From Methylobacterium sp. J-070 (GTDB taxonomy: Bacteria; Pseudomonadota; Alphaproteobacteria; Rhizobiales; Beijerinckiaceae): a stretch of 64,000 nucleotides of DNA. Each line of letters begins with the position of its first letter. Position 1 is the first letter of the stretch. The notes beneath the pieces are model-generated. The model did not search any database. It saw nothing but the letters and a program-made list of their open reading frames with translations, and was not told where the DNA came from. The stretch is taken from positions 62,001-126,000 of the forward strand of contig NZ_JAKSXX010000116.1 of NCBI RefSeq assembly GCF_022829385.1. The letters are read 5' to 3'. Shown here in pieces: positions 21,348 through 30,814 of the stretch. The position numbers and the translations under genes are program-made.

Positions 21348-24300
21348 ATGAACGCCCTGATCGCCTTCTCGCTCCGCCAGCGCGTGCTGGTGGTGCTGAT
21401 GTTCGTGCTGATGCTGGGCGTCGGCTACGGCGCCTACACGCAACTCAACATCGAGGCCTATCCCGATCCGGTGCCGCCGCTGGTCGACGTGATCACCCAG
21501 AACCCGGGGCAGTCCGCCGACGAGATCGAGCGCTACATCACGATCCCGCTGGAGGTGGCCCTCGCCGGCATCCCCAACGCCCAGGTGGTGCGGACGATCT
21601 CGCTGTTCGGCCTGTCCGACGTGAAGGTCCAGTTCAACTACGAGTACACGTACGAAGAGGCGCTGCAGCGGGTGCTCAACCGCCTGTCGCAGGCCCCGAC
21701 CCTGCCCAACGGGGCGACGCCGCAGATCTCGCCGACGAGCCCGGTGGGCGAGATCATGCGCTACAAGCTCGTCGGCCCGGCGGGCTACTCGCCCATGGAC
21801 ATGAAGACCCTGCAGGACTGGGTGCTGCAGCGCCGCTTCAAGGCGATCCCGGGGGTCGTCGACGTGACGGCCTTCGGCGGCAAGGCCAAGGAATACGAGG
21901 TCGCGGTCGACCTGAACCGCCTCCAGGCGCAGGGCCTGACCCTGGTCCAGCTGACCACGGCGCTGAACAACGCCTCGATCAACGTCGGCGGCCAGACGCT
22001 CAACGTCGGCCAGCAATCGGCGGTGGTGCGCGGCATCGGCCTGATCCGCGACATGGACGACATCAAGGACACGATGATCAGCCTCGTCAACGGCACGCCG
22101 GTGCTGGTGCGGGACGTGGCCGAGGTGCGCGTGTCGAATGCGCCGCGGCTCGGCATCGTCGGCCACGACGAGCAACCCGACGTGGTCGAGGGCATCGTGC
22201 TGATGAGCCGCGGCGGCAAGAGCCTGCCGACCCTGGAGCGGGTCGAGGCCGAGATCGACAAGATCAACAGCTCCACGATCCTGCCGCCGGACGTGAAGAT
22301 CGAGCGGATCTACGACCGCTCCGGCCTGATCCACACCACGACCCACACGGTGATGCACAACCTCATCTTCGGCGTGGTGCTGGTCTTCGTGGTGCAGTGG
22401 CTGTTCCTCGGTTCGCTCACCAGCGCGATCATCGTGGCGGCCACGATCCCGTTCGCGCTGGGCTTCGCGATCCTGATCCTGGTGGTGCGCGGCGATTCCG
22501 CCAACCTGCTGTCGCTGGGCGCGATCGACTTCGGCCTCATCGTCGATGCGACCGTGATCATGGTCGAGAACGTGTTCCGGCACATCGCCGAACCGGAGGC
22601 GTCCGAGGGCCAGACGCCCCCCGGCGGACTCACCGGCCGCCTCGGCACCATCGCGATCGCGGGCGTCGAGGTGAACCGGGCGATCTTCTTCTCGGCGATC
22701 ATCATCATCGTCGGCTTCCTGCCGCTGTTCACGATGTCGGGGGTCGAGGGCCACATCTTCGGGCCGATGGCCAAGACCTACGCGTACGCGCTGGTCGGCG
22801 GCCTGCTGGCGACCTTCACGGTCTCGCCGGCGCTGTCGGCGCTGATCCTGCCCAAGCACCTGGAGGAGCGCGACACGCTGATCGTGCGGCTCGCGCGCTT
22901 CGGCCACGAGCGCATCCTGCGCTTCGGATTGAAGAACCGGGTGCTGACGCTCGCCCTGATGCTGGCGGTGCTGCTGGTCTCGGGTCTGGCGGCCCGGAAT
23001 CTCGGCCTGGAATTCCTGCCGCGCCTGGAAGAGGGCAACCTCTACGTGCGCGGGACCATGCCGTCCTCGATCTCGCTCGAGGCCGGCAACGACTACGTGC
23101 AGCGCCTGCGCAAGATCTTCCAGGCCGTGCCCGAGGTCACCACGGTGATCTCGCACCAGGGCCGGCCGAGCGACGGCACCGACGCCACGGGCTTCTTCAA
23201 CGTCGAGATCCTGGCGCCCCTGAAGCCGATCGACCAGTGGCGCAAGGGCCTCGACAAGGAGACGCTGATCCGCGACCTCGGGGCGAAGCTCGATGCCGAA
23301 TTTCCCGGCATCGAGTTCAACTTCTCGCAGTATATCGAGGACAACGTCCAGGAGGCGGCCTCGGGCGTGAAGGGCGAGAACTCGGTCAAGGTCTACGGGA
23401 ACGACCTCGCGCAGCTCACCAAGACCGCCAACGCCGTCAAGGCGGCCCTGGCGAGCGTGTCCGGCATCACCGACCTGTCGGTGTTCGAGTCCCTCGGCCA
23501 GCCCACCGTGCGGATCGACGTCGATCGCCACAAGGCCGCCCGCTACGGCCTGTCGATCGGCGACGTGAACACCACGATCCAGGCGGCGATCGGCGGCCAG
23601 ACGACGGGCGACCTCTACGAGTACGGCTCGGACCGCCATTTCCCCATGCGGGTGCGGCTCGCCAAGGAGTACCGCTCGTCGCTGGCCGGCATCCGCAACA
23701 TCGCGGTGGGCGCCCAGAATCCCAACGGCGGCGTGAGCCAGGTGCCGCTCTCCGAGATCGCCGACGTCGACCTCGTCTCGGGGGCCTCGTTCATCTACCG
23801 GGAGGACCAGGAGCGGTACATCCCGGTGAAGTTCTCGGTGCGCGGCCGCGATCTCGGCAGCGCTGTCATCGAGGCGCAGCGCAAGGTCGCCGAGGCGGTG
23901 GACCTGCCGCCGGGCTACCGCCTCGAATGGGTCGGGCAGTTCACCAACCTGCAGGAGGCGGCGACCCGGCTCAGCCTGGTCGTGCCGGTCACGCTGCTGC
24001 TGATCGCGTTGCTGCTCTACATCAACTTCTCCTCGGTGGCCGACATGCTGCTGACGCTGTCGGTGATCCCGATGGCGATGATCGGCGGCATCTTCGCCCT
24101 GTTCCTGACCGGCACGCCGTTCTCGATCTCGGCGGCGATCGGCTTCATCGCGCTGTTCGGCATCTCGACCATGGAGGGCGTGATCCTGCTCGCCTACTAC
24201 AACCAGCTCATCGAGGAGGGCTGGCGGCGCCAGGACGCCGTGTGGAACGCCGCCGTGGTGCGCATGCGCCCGGTGATGATGACCTGCGTGGCCGCCTGCG

Positions 24301-24497
24301 TCGGCCTGTTGCCGGCGGCGGTCTCCACCGGGATCGGATCGCAGGTGCAGAAGCCCCTGGCGCTCGTGGTGGTGGGCGGCATCATCCTGGCGCCGAACCT
24401 GATCCTGGTGGTCGTGCCGGTGCTGATCTCGCTGTTCTCCCGGCGTCGACCGAACCCCGAAGCCCGGGGACGGGCCGAGCACCGGGCCGCCGCGTGA
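21348..24497 (+). CDS. Heavy-metal RND efflux pump (CzcA/CusA, HME family)
   Basis: A 1049-residue inner-membrane proton-driven exporter with twelve expected membrane helices and two large periplasmic loops. HME type is shown by helix 4: SLGAIDFGLIVDATVIMVEN carries the D-F-G-x-x-V-D and M-V-E-N pattern of CzcA-like metal pumps, not the pattern of multidrug HAE pumps. The N-terminus (FSLRQRVLVVLMFVLML) is also typical. It is flanked by the adaptor and the outer-membrane factor on the same strand. Metal preference (zinc, cobalt, cadmium, nickel, copper) cannot be read; the COG0523 neighbour favours zinc or cobalt. A whole antisense open frame is a composition artefact. Confidence 0.93.
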   Translation: MNALIAFSLRQRVLVVLMFVLMLGVGYGAYTQLNIEAYPDPVPPLVDVITQNPGQSADEIERYITIPLEVALAGIPNAQVVRTISLFGLSDVKVQFNYEYTYEEALQRVLNRLSQAPTLPNGATPQISPTSPVGEIMRYKLVGPAGYSPMDMKTLQDWVLQRRFKAIPGVVDVTAFGGKAKEYEVAVDLNRLQAQGLTLVQLTTALNNASINVGGQTLNVGQQSAVVRGIGLIRDMDDIKDTMISLVNGTPVLVRDVAEVRVSNAPRLGIVGHDEQPDVVEGIVLMSRGGKSLPTLERVEAEIDKINSSTILPPDVKIERIYDRSGLIHTTTHTVMHNLIFGVVLVFVVQWLFLGSLTSAIIVAATIPFALGFAILILVVRGDSANLLSLGAIDFGLIVDATVIMVENVFRHIAEPEASEGQTPPGGLTGRLGTIAIAGVEVNRAIFFSAIIIIVGFLPLFTMSGVEGHIFGPMAKTYAYALVGGLLATFTVSPALSALILPKHLEERDTLIVRLARFGHERILRFGLKNRVLTLALMLAVLLVSGLAARNLGLEFLPRLEEGNLYVRGTMPSSISLEAGNDYVQRLRKIFQAVPEVTTVISHQGRPSDGTDATGFFNVEILAPLKPIDQWRKGLDKETLIRDLGAKLDAEFPGIEFNFSQYIEDNVQEAASGVKGENSVKVYGNDLAQLTKTANAVKAALASVSGITDLSVFESLGQPTVRIDVDRHKAARYGLSIGDVNTTIQAAIGGQTTGDLYEYGSDRHFPMRVRLAKEYRSSLAGIRNIAVGAQNPNGGVSQVPLSEIADVDLVSGASFIYREDQERYIPVKFSVRGRDLGSAVIEAQRKVAEAVDLPPGYRLEWVGQFTNLQEAATRLSLVVPVTLLLIALLLYINFSSVADMLLTLSVIPMAMIGGIFALFLTGTPFSISAAIGFIALFGISTMEGVILLAYYNQLIEEGWRRQDAVWNAAVVRMRPVMMTCVAACVGLLPAAVSTGIGSQVQKPLALVVVGGIILAPNLILVVVPVLISLFSRRRPNPEARGRAEHRAAA

Positions 24498-24640
24498 GCC
24501 GCTCCGCGCGGGCGGAAGCCGGGATGCGGCCCGTTGCAGGGGTGCCACAACGCCCGTCCCCCGCGTGCGATCGGGACGGGGTCGCATTGACTTGGGTGCG
24601 CGCCGCGCGGCTCTACCAGGATCGGGTTTTCGGGGGCGGA

Positions 24641-26176
24641 ATGGTGGGCTTTGCGCCGAACGGGTGCGGACGGGCGGCCGCCGTGCTGGCGGCGGCCCTG
24701 TCCCTGTCGGCCTGTGCGGTCGGCCCGAACTTCGTGCCGCCCGAGGCTCCCCCGGTCGGGCGCTACACTAAGGAGCCGCTGAAGAACCCCTCGGCCGCCG
24801 ACAACATCCGCACCCGGCAGGGCGGCTCGGCGGACCAGAGCTTCGTCTCCGGCGCCGACATCCCCGGCCAATGGTGGACCCTGTTCCACTCGAAGGCGCT
24901 GAACCGCCTCGTCGCGCAGGCGCTCGCCAACAACCCGACCCTCGAGGCCGCGCAGGCCGCCCTCCGGATCGCGCAGCAGAACGTGCTCGCCCAGAAGGGC
25001 ACGCTCTACCCGAGCCTGACCGCGACGCCGCAGATCCAGGGCGCCCTGGCGCCCGGCCTCGACCTGCAATCGCCGCTCAACAATCAGACCCAGTTCCTCT
25101 ACAGCCTGTCCACGCCGCAGGCGGTGGTTTCGTACAACCCGGACGTGTTCGGGGGGAACCGCCGGCAGATCGAGTCCCTGGAGGCCACCACCGAGAACGA
25201 GCGGTTCCAGCTGGAGGCGGCCTATCTGAGCCTCACGGCCAACGTGGTCTCCGCCGCCATCCAGGAGGCGGCCCTGCGGGCGCAGATCGACGCCACCCGC
25301 AAGGTGATCCAGGCGCAGACCGAGGTGCTGCAGCTCTACAACAAGCAGCTCTCGTTGGGGCAGATCGCCGGGGCCGACGTGGTGCAGCAGCAGGCCGCCC
25401 TCGCCCTGTCGCAGCAACTGCTACCGCCGCTGGAGAAGCAGCTCGCGCAGCAGCGCAACCTGCTCACCGCGCTGGCGGGGCGGCTGCCCTCCGACGAGAT
25501 CCCCGAGACCTTCGACCTCTCCGCCCTGCGGCTGCCGACCAAGCTGCCGGTGAGCCTGCCCTCCCGGCTCGTGCAGCAGCGGCCCGACGTGAAGGCTGCC
25601 GAGGCCCTGGTCCAGCAGGCGAGCGCCAACGTCGGCGTCGCGTTGGCGAACCGGCTGCCGCAATTCAGCCTGACCGCGACGGGGGGCTCCAGCGCGACAC
25701 GGATCGCGCAGGTCACCAGTCCGGGCGCGGCCTTCTTCACGATCATCGGGCAGGCGACGGCGCCGATCTTCGATGCCGGCACGCTGTTCCGGCGCCAGCG
25801 CGCCGCCGAGGAGTCGCTGACGCAGGCGGAGGCGCAGTACAAATCGACCGTGATCACCGCCTTCCAGAACGTCGCCGACGCCCTGCGGGCGCTCCAGGCC
25901 GACGCGCGGGCCGTGGCCGCCGCCGATGCCGCGGTGAGCGCCACCAACCAGAGCCTCGTGCTGATCCGCAAGCAATACACCGCGGGCGCGATCACCTCGT
26001 CGCAGGTTCTGATCGCCCAGCAGGGCTACCTCTCGGCGCTGGTGACGTCGGCGGGCGCGCGGGCCACCCAGTACGCCGACACCGCAGCGCTGTTCGTGGC
26101 GCTGGGCGGCGGCTGGTGGAACCGCGCCGACGTGGCGCCCCCGCCCCCGGAGAAGGATCCGCTGAAGTTCCTGTGA
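24641..26176 (+). CDS. Outer membrane efflux lipoprotein (NodT/TolC-like)
   Basis: A 511-residue outer-membrane factor completing the tripartite pump. The N-terminus is a lipoprotein signal with the lipobox LSACAVGPNFVPP, then two TolC repeats with long helices rich in Ala and Gln (ALANNPTLEAAQAALRIAQ and later ANRLPQFSLTATGG, characteristic of NodT factors). The ATG at 24641 is chosen because it opens directly onto the signal peptide (MVGFAPNGCGRAAAVLAAAL). The gap of 143 bases after the pump gene has no terminator, so it is probably in the same operon. The C-terminal part is short, as usual for the family. Confidence 0.9.
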   Translation: MVGFAPNGCGRAAAVLAAALSLSACAVGPNFVPPEAPPVGRYTKEPLKNPSAADNIRTRQGGSADQSFVSGADIPGQWWTLFHSKALNRLVAQALANNPTLEAAQAALRIAQQNVLAQKGTLYPSLTATPQIQGALAPGLDLQSPLNNQTQFLYSLSTPQAVVSYNPDVFGGNRRQIESLEATTENERFQLEAAYLSLTANVVSAAIQEAALRAQIDATRKVIQAQTEVLQLYNKQLSLGQIAGADVVQQQAALALSQQLLPPLEKQLAQQRNLLTALAGRLPSDEIPETFDLSALRLPTKLPVSLPSRLVQQRPDVKAAEALVQQASANVGVALANRLPQFSLTATGGSSATRIAQVTSPGAAFFTIIGQATAPIFDAGTLFRRQRAAEESLTQAEAQYKSTVITAFQNVADALRALQADARAVAAADAAVSATNQSLVLIRKQYTAGAITSSQVLIAQQGYLSALVTSAGARATQYADTAALFVALGGGWWNRADVAPPPPEKDPLKFL

Positions 26177-26428
26177 CGGGCGCGCTTCGCCTCCGTCTGA
26201 CATGGCCGGGACGGTGGTCCTGGCGGACGCTCGGACGCGGCGATGCCGTCATCCGGCTGCACGCCGGTTCACCGTGGGGCGGCGGCAGGACATCGGGGCG
26301 GCGGTCGGCGATCCACCGCACGACCCTGCCGGAGCCGCGCCGCCGGGTGACCGCCCAACGTGCCCGCTCGGCTTCGACGCTCGGCCTCGCGGCCGCCGCC
26401 CGCGCTCAGGCGGCGCCCGGAGACGGCA

Positions 26429-27220
26429 TCAGGTGTACATCGCGATGGCGTCCTGCAGCATCTGGTCGGCGGTGCTCATGACCTTGGTGTTGGCCGTGTA
26501 GGCCTGCTGGGTCTCGATCATCTTCGAGAACTGGTCCGAGATCCCGGCATTCGACTGCTCGACCGAGCCGGCGGTGAGCGTGGCGCCGTTGAGGCCGTAG
26601 CTCGGCGTGCCGGATTTGCCCGTGGCCACGTAGGTGCCGCCGTCGAGCGAGGCCAGATTGTCCTGCATGCCGAACTGCGCGAGGGTCAGCGAGCCCAGCG
26701 CCACGGGGCTGCCGTCCGCGCCGGTGCCGGTGAGCGTCCCGGCGGGCGAGACCGCGAGGCTCGACAGGGTGTTGGTGCCGGTCGGGACCTGCACGGGCGC
26801 GGTCGCCGAGGGGCCGGCGAACAGGTAGTAGCCCGCGCCGTTGGCGAGATAGCCGTTGGCATCCGGCGCGAAGTCGCCGCGCCGCGTGTAGCCGGTCTCG
26901 CCGGTGAAGTTCGGGCTCTGGGGCGTCCCGGTATTCTCGCGGACGATGAAGTAGCCGTTGCCCGAGATGGCGAGGTTGGTGGACACGCCGGTGGACTGCA
27001 CCGTGCCCTGGATCCCGAGGGTGTTGCGCGTGCTCGGCGCCACGCCGCCCGCCGGCTGCGTCCCGCCCTCGGTCCGCCCCAGCATGTCGGCGAAGCTTGT
27101 CTCGGTGGTCTTGAACCCCGCCGTCTGGGTGTTGGCGATGTTCCCCGAGATGTTGTTCAGGGCCAGCGACTGCGCGGAGGCGCCGGAAATCGAGTTGGAG
27201 AGCGCAGCGAAAAGGCCCAT
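26429..27220 (-). CDS. Flagellar hook-basal body protein (FlgE/FlgF-like)
   Basis: A 263-residue axial flagellar protein. The N-terminus MGLFAALSNSISGASAQSLA and the following NNISGNIANTQTAGFKTTET hold the rod/hook signature (ANxxTxGFK), and the C-terminus SNAGISDQFSKMIETQQAYTANTKVM is the matching helix that packs with it. The middle is short, as in FlgF and in short hook proteins, so the exact member (FlgE or FlgF) is uncertain. No other flagellar gene is near, so this is an orphan copy apart from the main cluster. It is convergent with the RND outer-membrane gene. Confidence 0.82.
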   Translation of the reverse strand: MGLFAALSNSISGASAQSLALNNISGNIANTQTAGFKTTETSFADMLGRTEGGTQPAGGVAPSTRNTLGIQGTVQSTGVSTNLAISGNGYFIVRENTGTPQSPNFTGETGYTRRGDFAPDANGYLANGAGYYLFAGPSATAPVQVPTGTNTLSSLAVSPAGTLTGTGADGSPVALGSLTLAQFGMQDNLASLDGGTYVATGKSGTPSYGLNGATLTAGSVEQSNAGISDQFSKMIETQQAYTANTKVMSTADQMLQDAIAMYT

Positions 27221-27331
27221 TGGGGTCTCCGGTCGCGAGACCGGGGGGAGCCGATCCGACGGAAGATCATAAGCCCACAGGATGGTTAACCGGCGGTGTG
27301 TGACCGGATGTTGCCGGGCCGGCCGTCGGCA

Positions 27332-27799
27332 TCACGCCCCGATCACGCTGAGCACGATCTCCCGCCGGTGCGGCCGGTCGCGGTGCTCGATCAGGTAGAT
27401 CCCCTGCCATGTGCCGAGCGCCAGGCGGCCCTCGACCAGCGGGATGCTGAGGCTCGAATCGGTGACCAGCGTGCGGATATGGGCCGGCATGTCGTCCGGC
27501 CCCTCGGCGCCATGGACGTAACCGGCGTTCCGCGGCGCGAGTCCGTCGAGGGCGGTCATCAGATCGGCCTGGACGTCCGGGTCGGCATTCTCCTGGATGG
27601 TGAGCGAGGCCGAGGTGTGCCGGCAGAACACCGTGACCTGCCCGTCCCGGATCCCGGTCCCGCGCACGAACGCCGCCACCGCATCGCTGACATCCGTGAA
27701 GCCCTGCCCCGGTGTCGCGACGGCGAGGCGCCCGCTCGCGTGGCGCTCTACCGCGCCGGAGGCCAGGGTCTCCACCGGACCGATCTTGCCCTGCCTCAT
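27332..27799 (-). CDS. YjbQ-family protein (UPF0047)
   Basis: A 155-residue protein of the YjbQ/UPF0047 family. Signatures are VTVFCRHTSASLTIQENADPD near the middle and LGTWQGIYLIEHRDRPHRREI at the C-terminus, with the conserved histidines of the trimeric fold. E. coli YjbQ has weak thiamine-phosphate synthase activity; the natural role is not settled. Its ATG overlaps the stop of the DNA ligase gene by four bases (27796-27799), so it appears to be the last gene of the exonuclease-ligase-YjbQ operon. This link to DNA repair is noteworthy but only positional. Confidence 0.9.
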   Translation of the reverse strand: MRQGKIGPVETLASGAVERHASGRLAVATPGQGFTDVSDAVAAFVRGTGIRDGQVTVFCRHTSASLTIQENADPDVQADLMTALDGLAPRNAGYVHGAEGPDDMPAHIRTLVTDSSLSIPLVEGRLALGTWQGIYLIEHRDRPHRREIVLSVIGA

Positions 27800-29691
27800 G
27801 CGGTCCCCTCCATCAGCGTCGCGCCCGGCGCGATCTCGCGCTCGCCGCGGGCGAGGATGCGCTCCAGCACGTCGATCCGGTCGGCCTCCGCGGGGGGCTT
27901 GTCCCAGCGGATGCGGCTGACCCGGGGGAAGCGCATCGCCACCCCGGACTTGTGCCGGGTCGAGCGCTGCACGCCCTCGAAGGCGATCTCCAGGACGAGA
28001 CCGGCGTCGCGGCCGTACGCGACCTCGCGCACCGGACCGAAGCGCTTGGTGGTGTTGTTGCGGACGTAGCGGTCGAGCTTGGCCAGTTCGGCGTCGGTGA
28101 AGCCGTGATAGGCCTTGCCCACCGGCACCAGCTCGTCCCCGCCCTCGGGCGCCTCCCGCCAGACCCCGAACGTGTAGTCCGAGTAGAACGACGAGCGCTT
28201 CCCGTGGCCGCGCTGGGCGTACATCATCACCGCGTCGACGACGTGCGGCTCGCGCTTCCACTTCCACCACGGCCCCTTGGGGCGGCCGGGCAGGTAGGGG
28301 CTGTTCCGGCGCTTGAGCATCACGCCCTCGATGGCGTCGGCGTCCTCCCCGGCGCCCACGGAGGCGGGGTCGGCCCGGGCGGCGGCGAGGGTCTCCCAAT
28401 CCGCGAACGGCACCACCGGCGAGATGTCGATCCGGGCGTGGTCCAGCCGGGTGACCAGGGCTTCGAGCCTGTCCCGGCGGTCCGCGAAGGGCTCCCCGCG
28501 CAGGTCGTCGCCGTCGAGGGTCAGGAGGTCGTAGGCCCGCACATGCGCGGGAAACTCCTCCAGGAGCTTGGCTGTCACCGCCTTCCGGTTGAGGCGCTGC
28601 TGCAGCACGTTGAAGCTCTGGACCCGGCGCTCGCGCAGGATCAGCAATTCGCCGTCCAGCGTCCCCGTGAAGGTGATGGCCTCGGCGAGGTCGGGGAAGG
28701 CTCCGGTGATGTCCTCGCCGGTGCGGGAATACACCCGGGCGACCTGGGTGCCGGCCCGGTCGCGGCCGCCGACGAGCTGCACGCGGATGCCGTCCCACTT
28801 CCATTCGGCCGAGAACGCCTCGGGCTCCAGCTTCTCGAGATCGGCCTCCTCCTCGATCGGGTGGGACAGCATCGGCGGCCGGAACGGGGCGGGGTTCAGG
28901 GTCTCGGGCCGCGCGGCCCGGCCCTCGACCCAGGCGAACAGGCTCTCGAACGGCGGCGCGAGGCCGTGCCAGACCTCCTCTACGGCATCCGCCTCGTGGC
29001 CGCCCAGCGCCCCGACCGCGGTCTTGGCGAGCCGCGCCGAGACGCCGACCCGGAGATTGCCGGTGACGAGCTTCAGGAGCGCCCAGCGGCCGGTCTCGTC
29101 GAGGGCGTCGAGCCAGTCCGCGAGGTGGCGGGGCAGGTCCCTCTTCGGGATGGTCGCCAGGGTCTCGACGACCTCGGCGAGGGTCGGAACGTGCGGCGGC
29201 GGGTTGTTGTGGCCGATCCCCGCGCGCGCCTCCCCGCCCCCTTCTGCGGGGGAGGGTGGCCCGGCCGTCAGGCCGGGTCGGGCCGGGCCGAAGTCCCGCG
29301 AGAGGGGAGCGACGGTGCCGGAAAGGGCGTGGCCAGCCTCATCTCCCGAAGCGTCGCGCTGCCCCTCTCCCGCCCCCCTTCGATGGCCACCCTCCCCCGC
29401 GGTGGGGGGAGGGAGGGGCGTCGCGGGCCAGATCAGCGCCGTAGTTTCCGCGAGATCGCCGACGTAGTTGTGCGACAGCCGGAACAGCACCGGGTCGATC
29501 CGCGCCTCCACGAGGCCGCGGATCAGAGCCGGCTTCGCCTCGCGAAAGCTGAGCGTGCCGGTCATGGCGCCGAGCGCGTAACCCCGCTCCGGATCCGGTG
29601 TGCGCGAAAAAAAATCCTGGAGCATCCGCAGCTTGGCGTTGCGGCGGGGCTCGTAGGCGAGGCGGTCGAGGAGATGGGCGAAGTCGTTCAT
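27796..29691 (-). CDS. ATP-dependent DNA ligase (cisplatin-damage-response type) with an in-frame repeat insertion
   Basis: A 631-residue ATP-dependent DNA ligase that pairs with the MBL-fold exonuclease upstream. The adenylation lysine is in SAEWKWDGIRVQLVGG, with later motifs TLDGELLILRE, EGVMLKRRNSPYLPGRPKGPWWKWKRE and a C-terminal OB domain. An N-terminal domain precedes them. The family is about 530-560 residues; the excess is largely a Pro/Gly/Arg-rich stretch around residues 92-154 that lies exactly where the 29229-29417 repeat is. The flanks (ALIWPATPL before and VPTLAEVVETLA after) are normal. The start ATG overlaps the exonuclease stop by four bases. The 189-base repeat is a multiple of three and has no stop in this frame. 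Confidence 0.92.
   Translation of the reverse strand: MNDFAHLLDRLAYEPRRNAKLRMLQDFFSRTPDPERGYALGAMTGTLSFREAKPALIRGLVEARIDPVLFRLSHNYVGDLAETTALIWPATPLPPPTAGEGGHRRGAGEGQRDASGDEAGHALSGTVAPLSRDFGPARPGLTAGPPSPAEGGGEARAGIGHNNPPPHVPTLAEVVETLATIPKRDLPRHLADWLDALDETGRWALLKLVTGNLRVGVSARLAKTAVGALGGHEADAVEEVWHGLAPPFESLFAWVEGRAARPETLNPAPFRPPMLSHPIEEEADLEKLEPEAFSAEWKWDGIRVQLVGGRDRAGTQVARVYSRTGEDITGAFPDLAEAITFTGTLDGELLILRERRVQSFNVLQQRLNRKAVTAKLLEEFPAHVRAYDLLTLDGDDLRGEPFADRRDRLEALVTRLDHARIDISPVVPFADWETLAAARADPASVGAGEDADAIEGVMLKRRNSPYLPGRPKGPWWKWKREPHVVDAVMMYAQRGHGKRSSFYSDYTFGVWREAPEGGDELVPVGKAYHGFTDAELAKLDRYVRNNTTKRFGPVREVAYGRDAGLVLEIAFEGVQRSTRHKSGVAMRFPRVSRIRWDKPPAEADRIDVLERILARGEREIAPGATLMEGTA
29229..29417. 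repeat. Repeat element inside the DNA ligase coding region, copy 2
   Basis: The ends (cctccccgccccc...gcgggggaggg at the left; ccaccctcccccgcggtggggggaggg at the right) and internal blocks match the element at 936-1109. Length is about 189 bases. It lies in frame in the ligase gene, giving about 63 extra residues rich in Gly, Pro, Arg and Ala. It lies between the N-terminal and the central ligase domains. Confidence 0.8.
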
Positions 29692-30755
29692 GCCGCCGCC
29701 TCCGTCCCGGGGCCGGCCTCGGTCGCGCCGGGTTCGGCCTCGCCGTCGTCGCCGTAGCCGAGCAGGTGCAGCGGCTTGGCCTTGATGCCCTGCGTCCCGC
29801 ACCAGTGGACCAGAGCGTCCTCCTGGCCGTGGGTCACCCAGACCTCTTCGGCGCCGGTATCGCGGATGGTGCGGCATAGGTCCGGCCAGTCGGAATGGTC
29901 GGAGATCACCAGCGGCAGCTCGACGCCCTTCTGGCGGGCGCGGGCGCGCACCCGCATCCAGCCCGAGGCGAAGCAGGTCACCGGGTCGGGGAATTTCCGG
30001 GACCAGACATCCTGGATCGACGAGGGCGGACAGATCACGATCGCGCCGTGCAGGTCCTTGCGCTCGGCCGCCACCACCTTCGGGGTGTCGCCCAGCGGCA
30101 GCCCCTCGTCCTTGTAGAGGGCGGTCAGCTTCTCCATCGCCCCGTGCAGGAAGATCGGCCGGTCCCAACCCTCCTCGCGCAGCAGCGCCATCACCCGCTG
30201 CGCCTTGCCGAGCGCGTAGGCGCCGACGATGTGCGCCCGTTCCGGGAACAGGGTCACCGAGGCCAGGAGCTTGCGCACCTCGCCCCGGGTATCGGGATGG
30301 GTGAAGACCGGCAGCCCGAACGTCGCCTCGGTGATGAACACGTCGCAGGGCACGACCTCGAAGGGCAGGCAGGTCGGGTCCGGCGCCCGCTTGTAGTCGC
30401 CCGAGACCACGACCCGGGCCCCGTCCCGCTCGATGGCGATCTGCGCCGAGCCGAGAACGTGGCCCGCGGGCGCGAAGCGCACGGTGACGTCGCCGACGCG
30501 GATCGGCTCGCCCAGGCGGGCCTCCTGCCGCTGGCGGCAGAAATCCGCGCCGTAGCGCACCGCCATGATCCGCAGGGTCTCCGGCGTCCCCAGGACCTGG
30601 CCGTGGCCCGACCGGGCATGGTCGGCGTGCCCGTGGGTAATCAGCGCGCGCTCCACCGGCCAGGTCGGATCGACGTGAAACCGCCCGAGGGGGCAGTACA
30701 GACCCTCGCGGGTCAGGGTGAGGAGATCGCTGGCGTGTGTCGGCATCGGGCCCAT
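29688..30755 (-). CDS. Ligase-associated MBL-fold DNA exonuclease
   Basis: A 355-residue metallo-beta-lactamase/beta-CASP-type nuclease. The metal-binding motif is ALITHGHADHARSG, with further ligands in FAPAGHVLGSAQI and VVSGDYKRAPDP and VISDHSDWPDL late in the protein. It is the usual partner of the ATP-dependent ligase downstream; the two are a known bacterial repair pair. Its stop overlaps the ligase ATG by four bases. The first two Met codons (30755 and 30746) are both possible starts. It is divergent from the TPR methyltransferase with a 59-base gap. Confidence 0.9.
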   Translation of the reverse strand: MGPMPTHASDLLTLTREGLYCPLGRFHVDPTWPVERALITHGHADHARSGHGQVLGTPETLRIMAVRYGADFCRQRQEARLGEPIRVGDVTVRFAPAGHVLGSAQIAIERDGARVVVSGDYKRAPDPTCLPFEVVPCDVFITEATFGLPVFTHPDTRGEVRKLLASVTLFPERAHIVGAYALGKAQRVMALLREEGWDRPIFLHGAMEKLTALYKDEGLPLGDTPKVVAAERKDLHGAIVICPPSSIQDVWSRKFPDPVTCFASGWMRVRARARQKGVELPLVISDHSDWPDLCRTIRDTGAEEVWVTHGQEDALVHWCGTQGIKAKPLHLLGYGDDGEAEPGATEAGPGTEAAA

Positions 30756-30814
30756 GTTGCCGGTGGTGTCGGCCGGTGGCCCCGGTATATAGGCGCCCCC
30801 GACCCGGCAGACGC

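Noticed and set aside
21294..24587. A 1097-residue minus-strand open frame antisense to the RND pump
   Set aside because: It is the GC-driven mirror of the CzcA-like gene, with no motif of its own.
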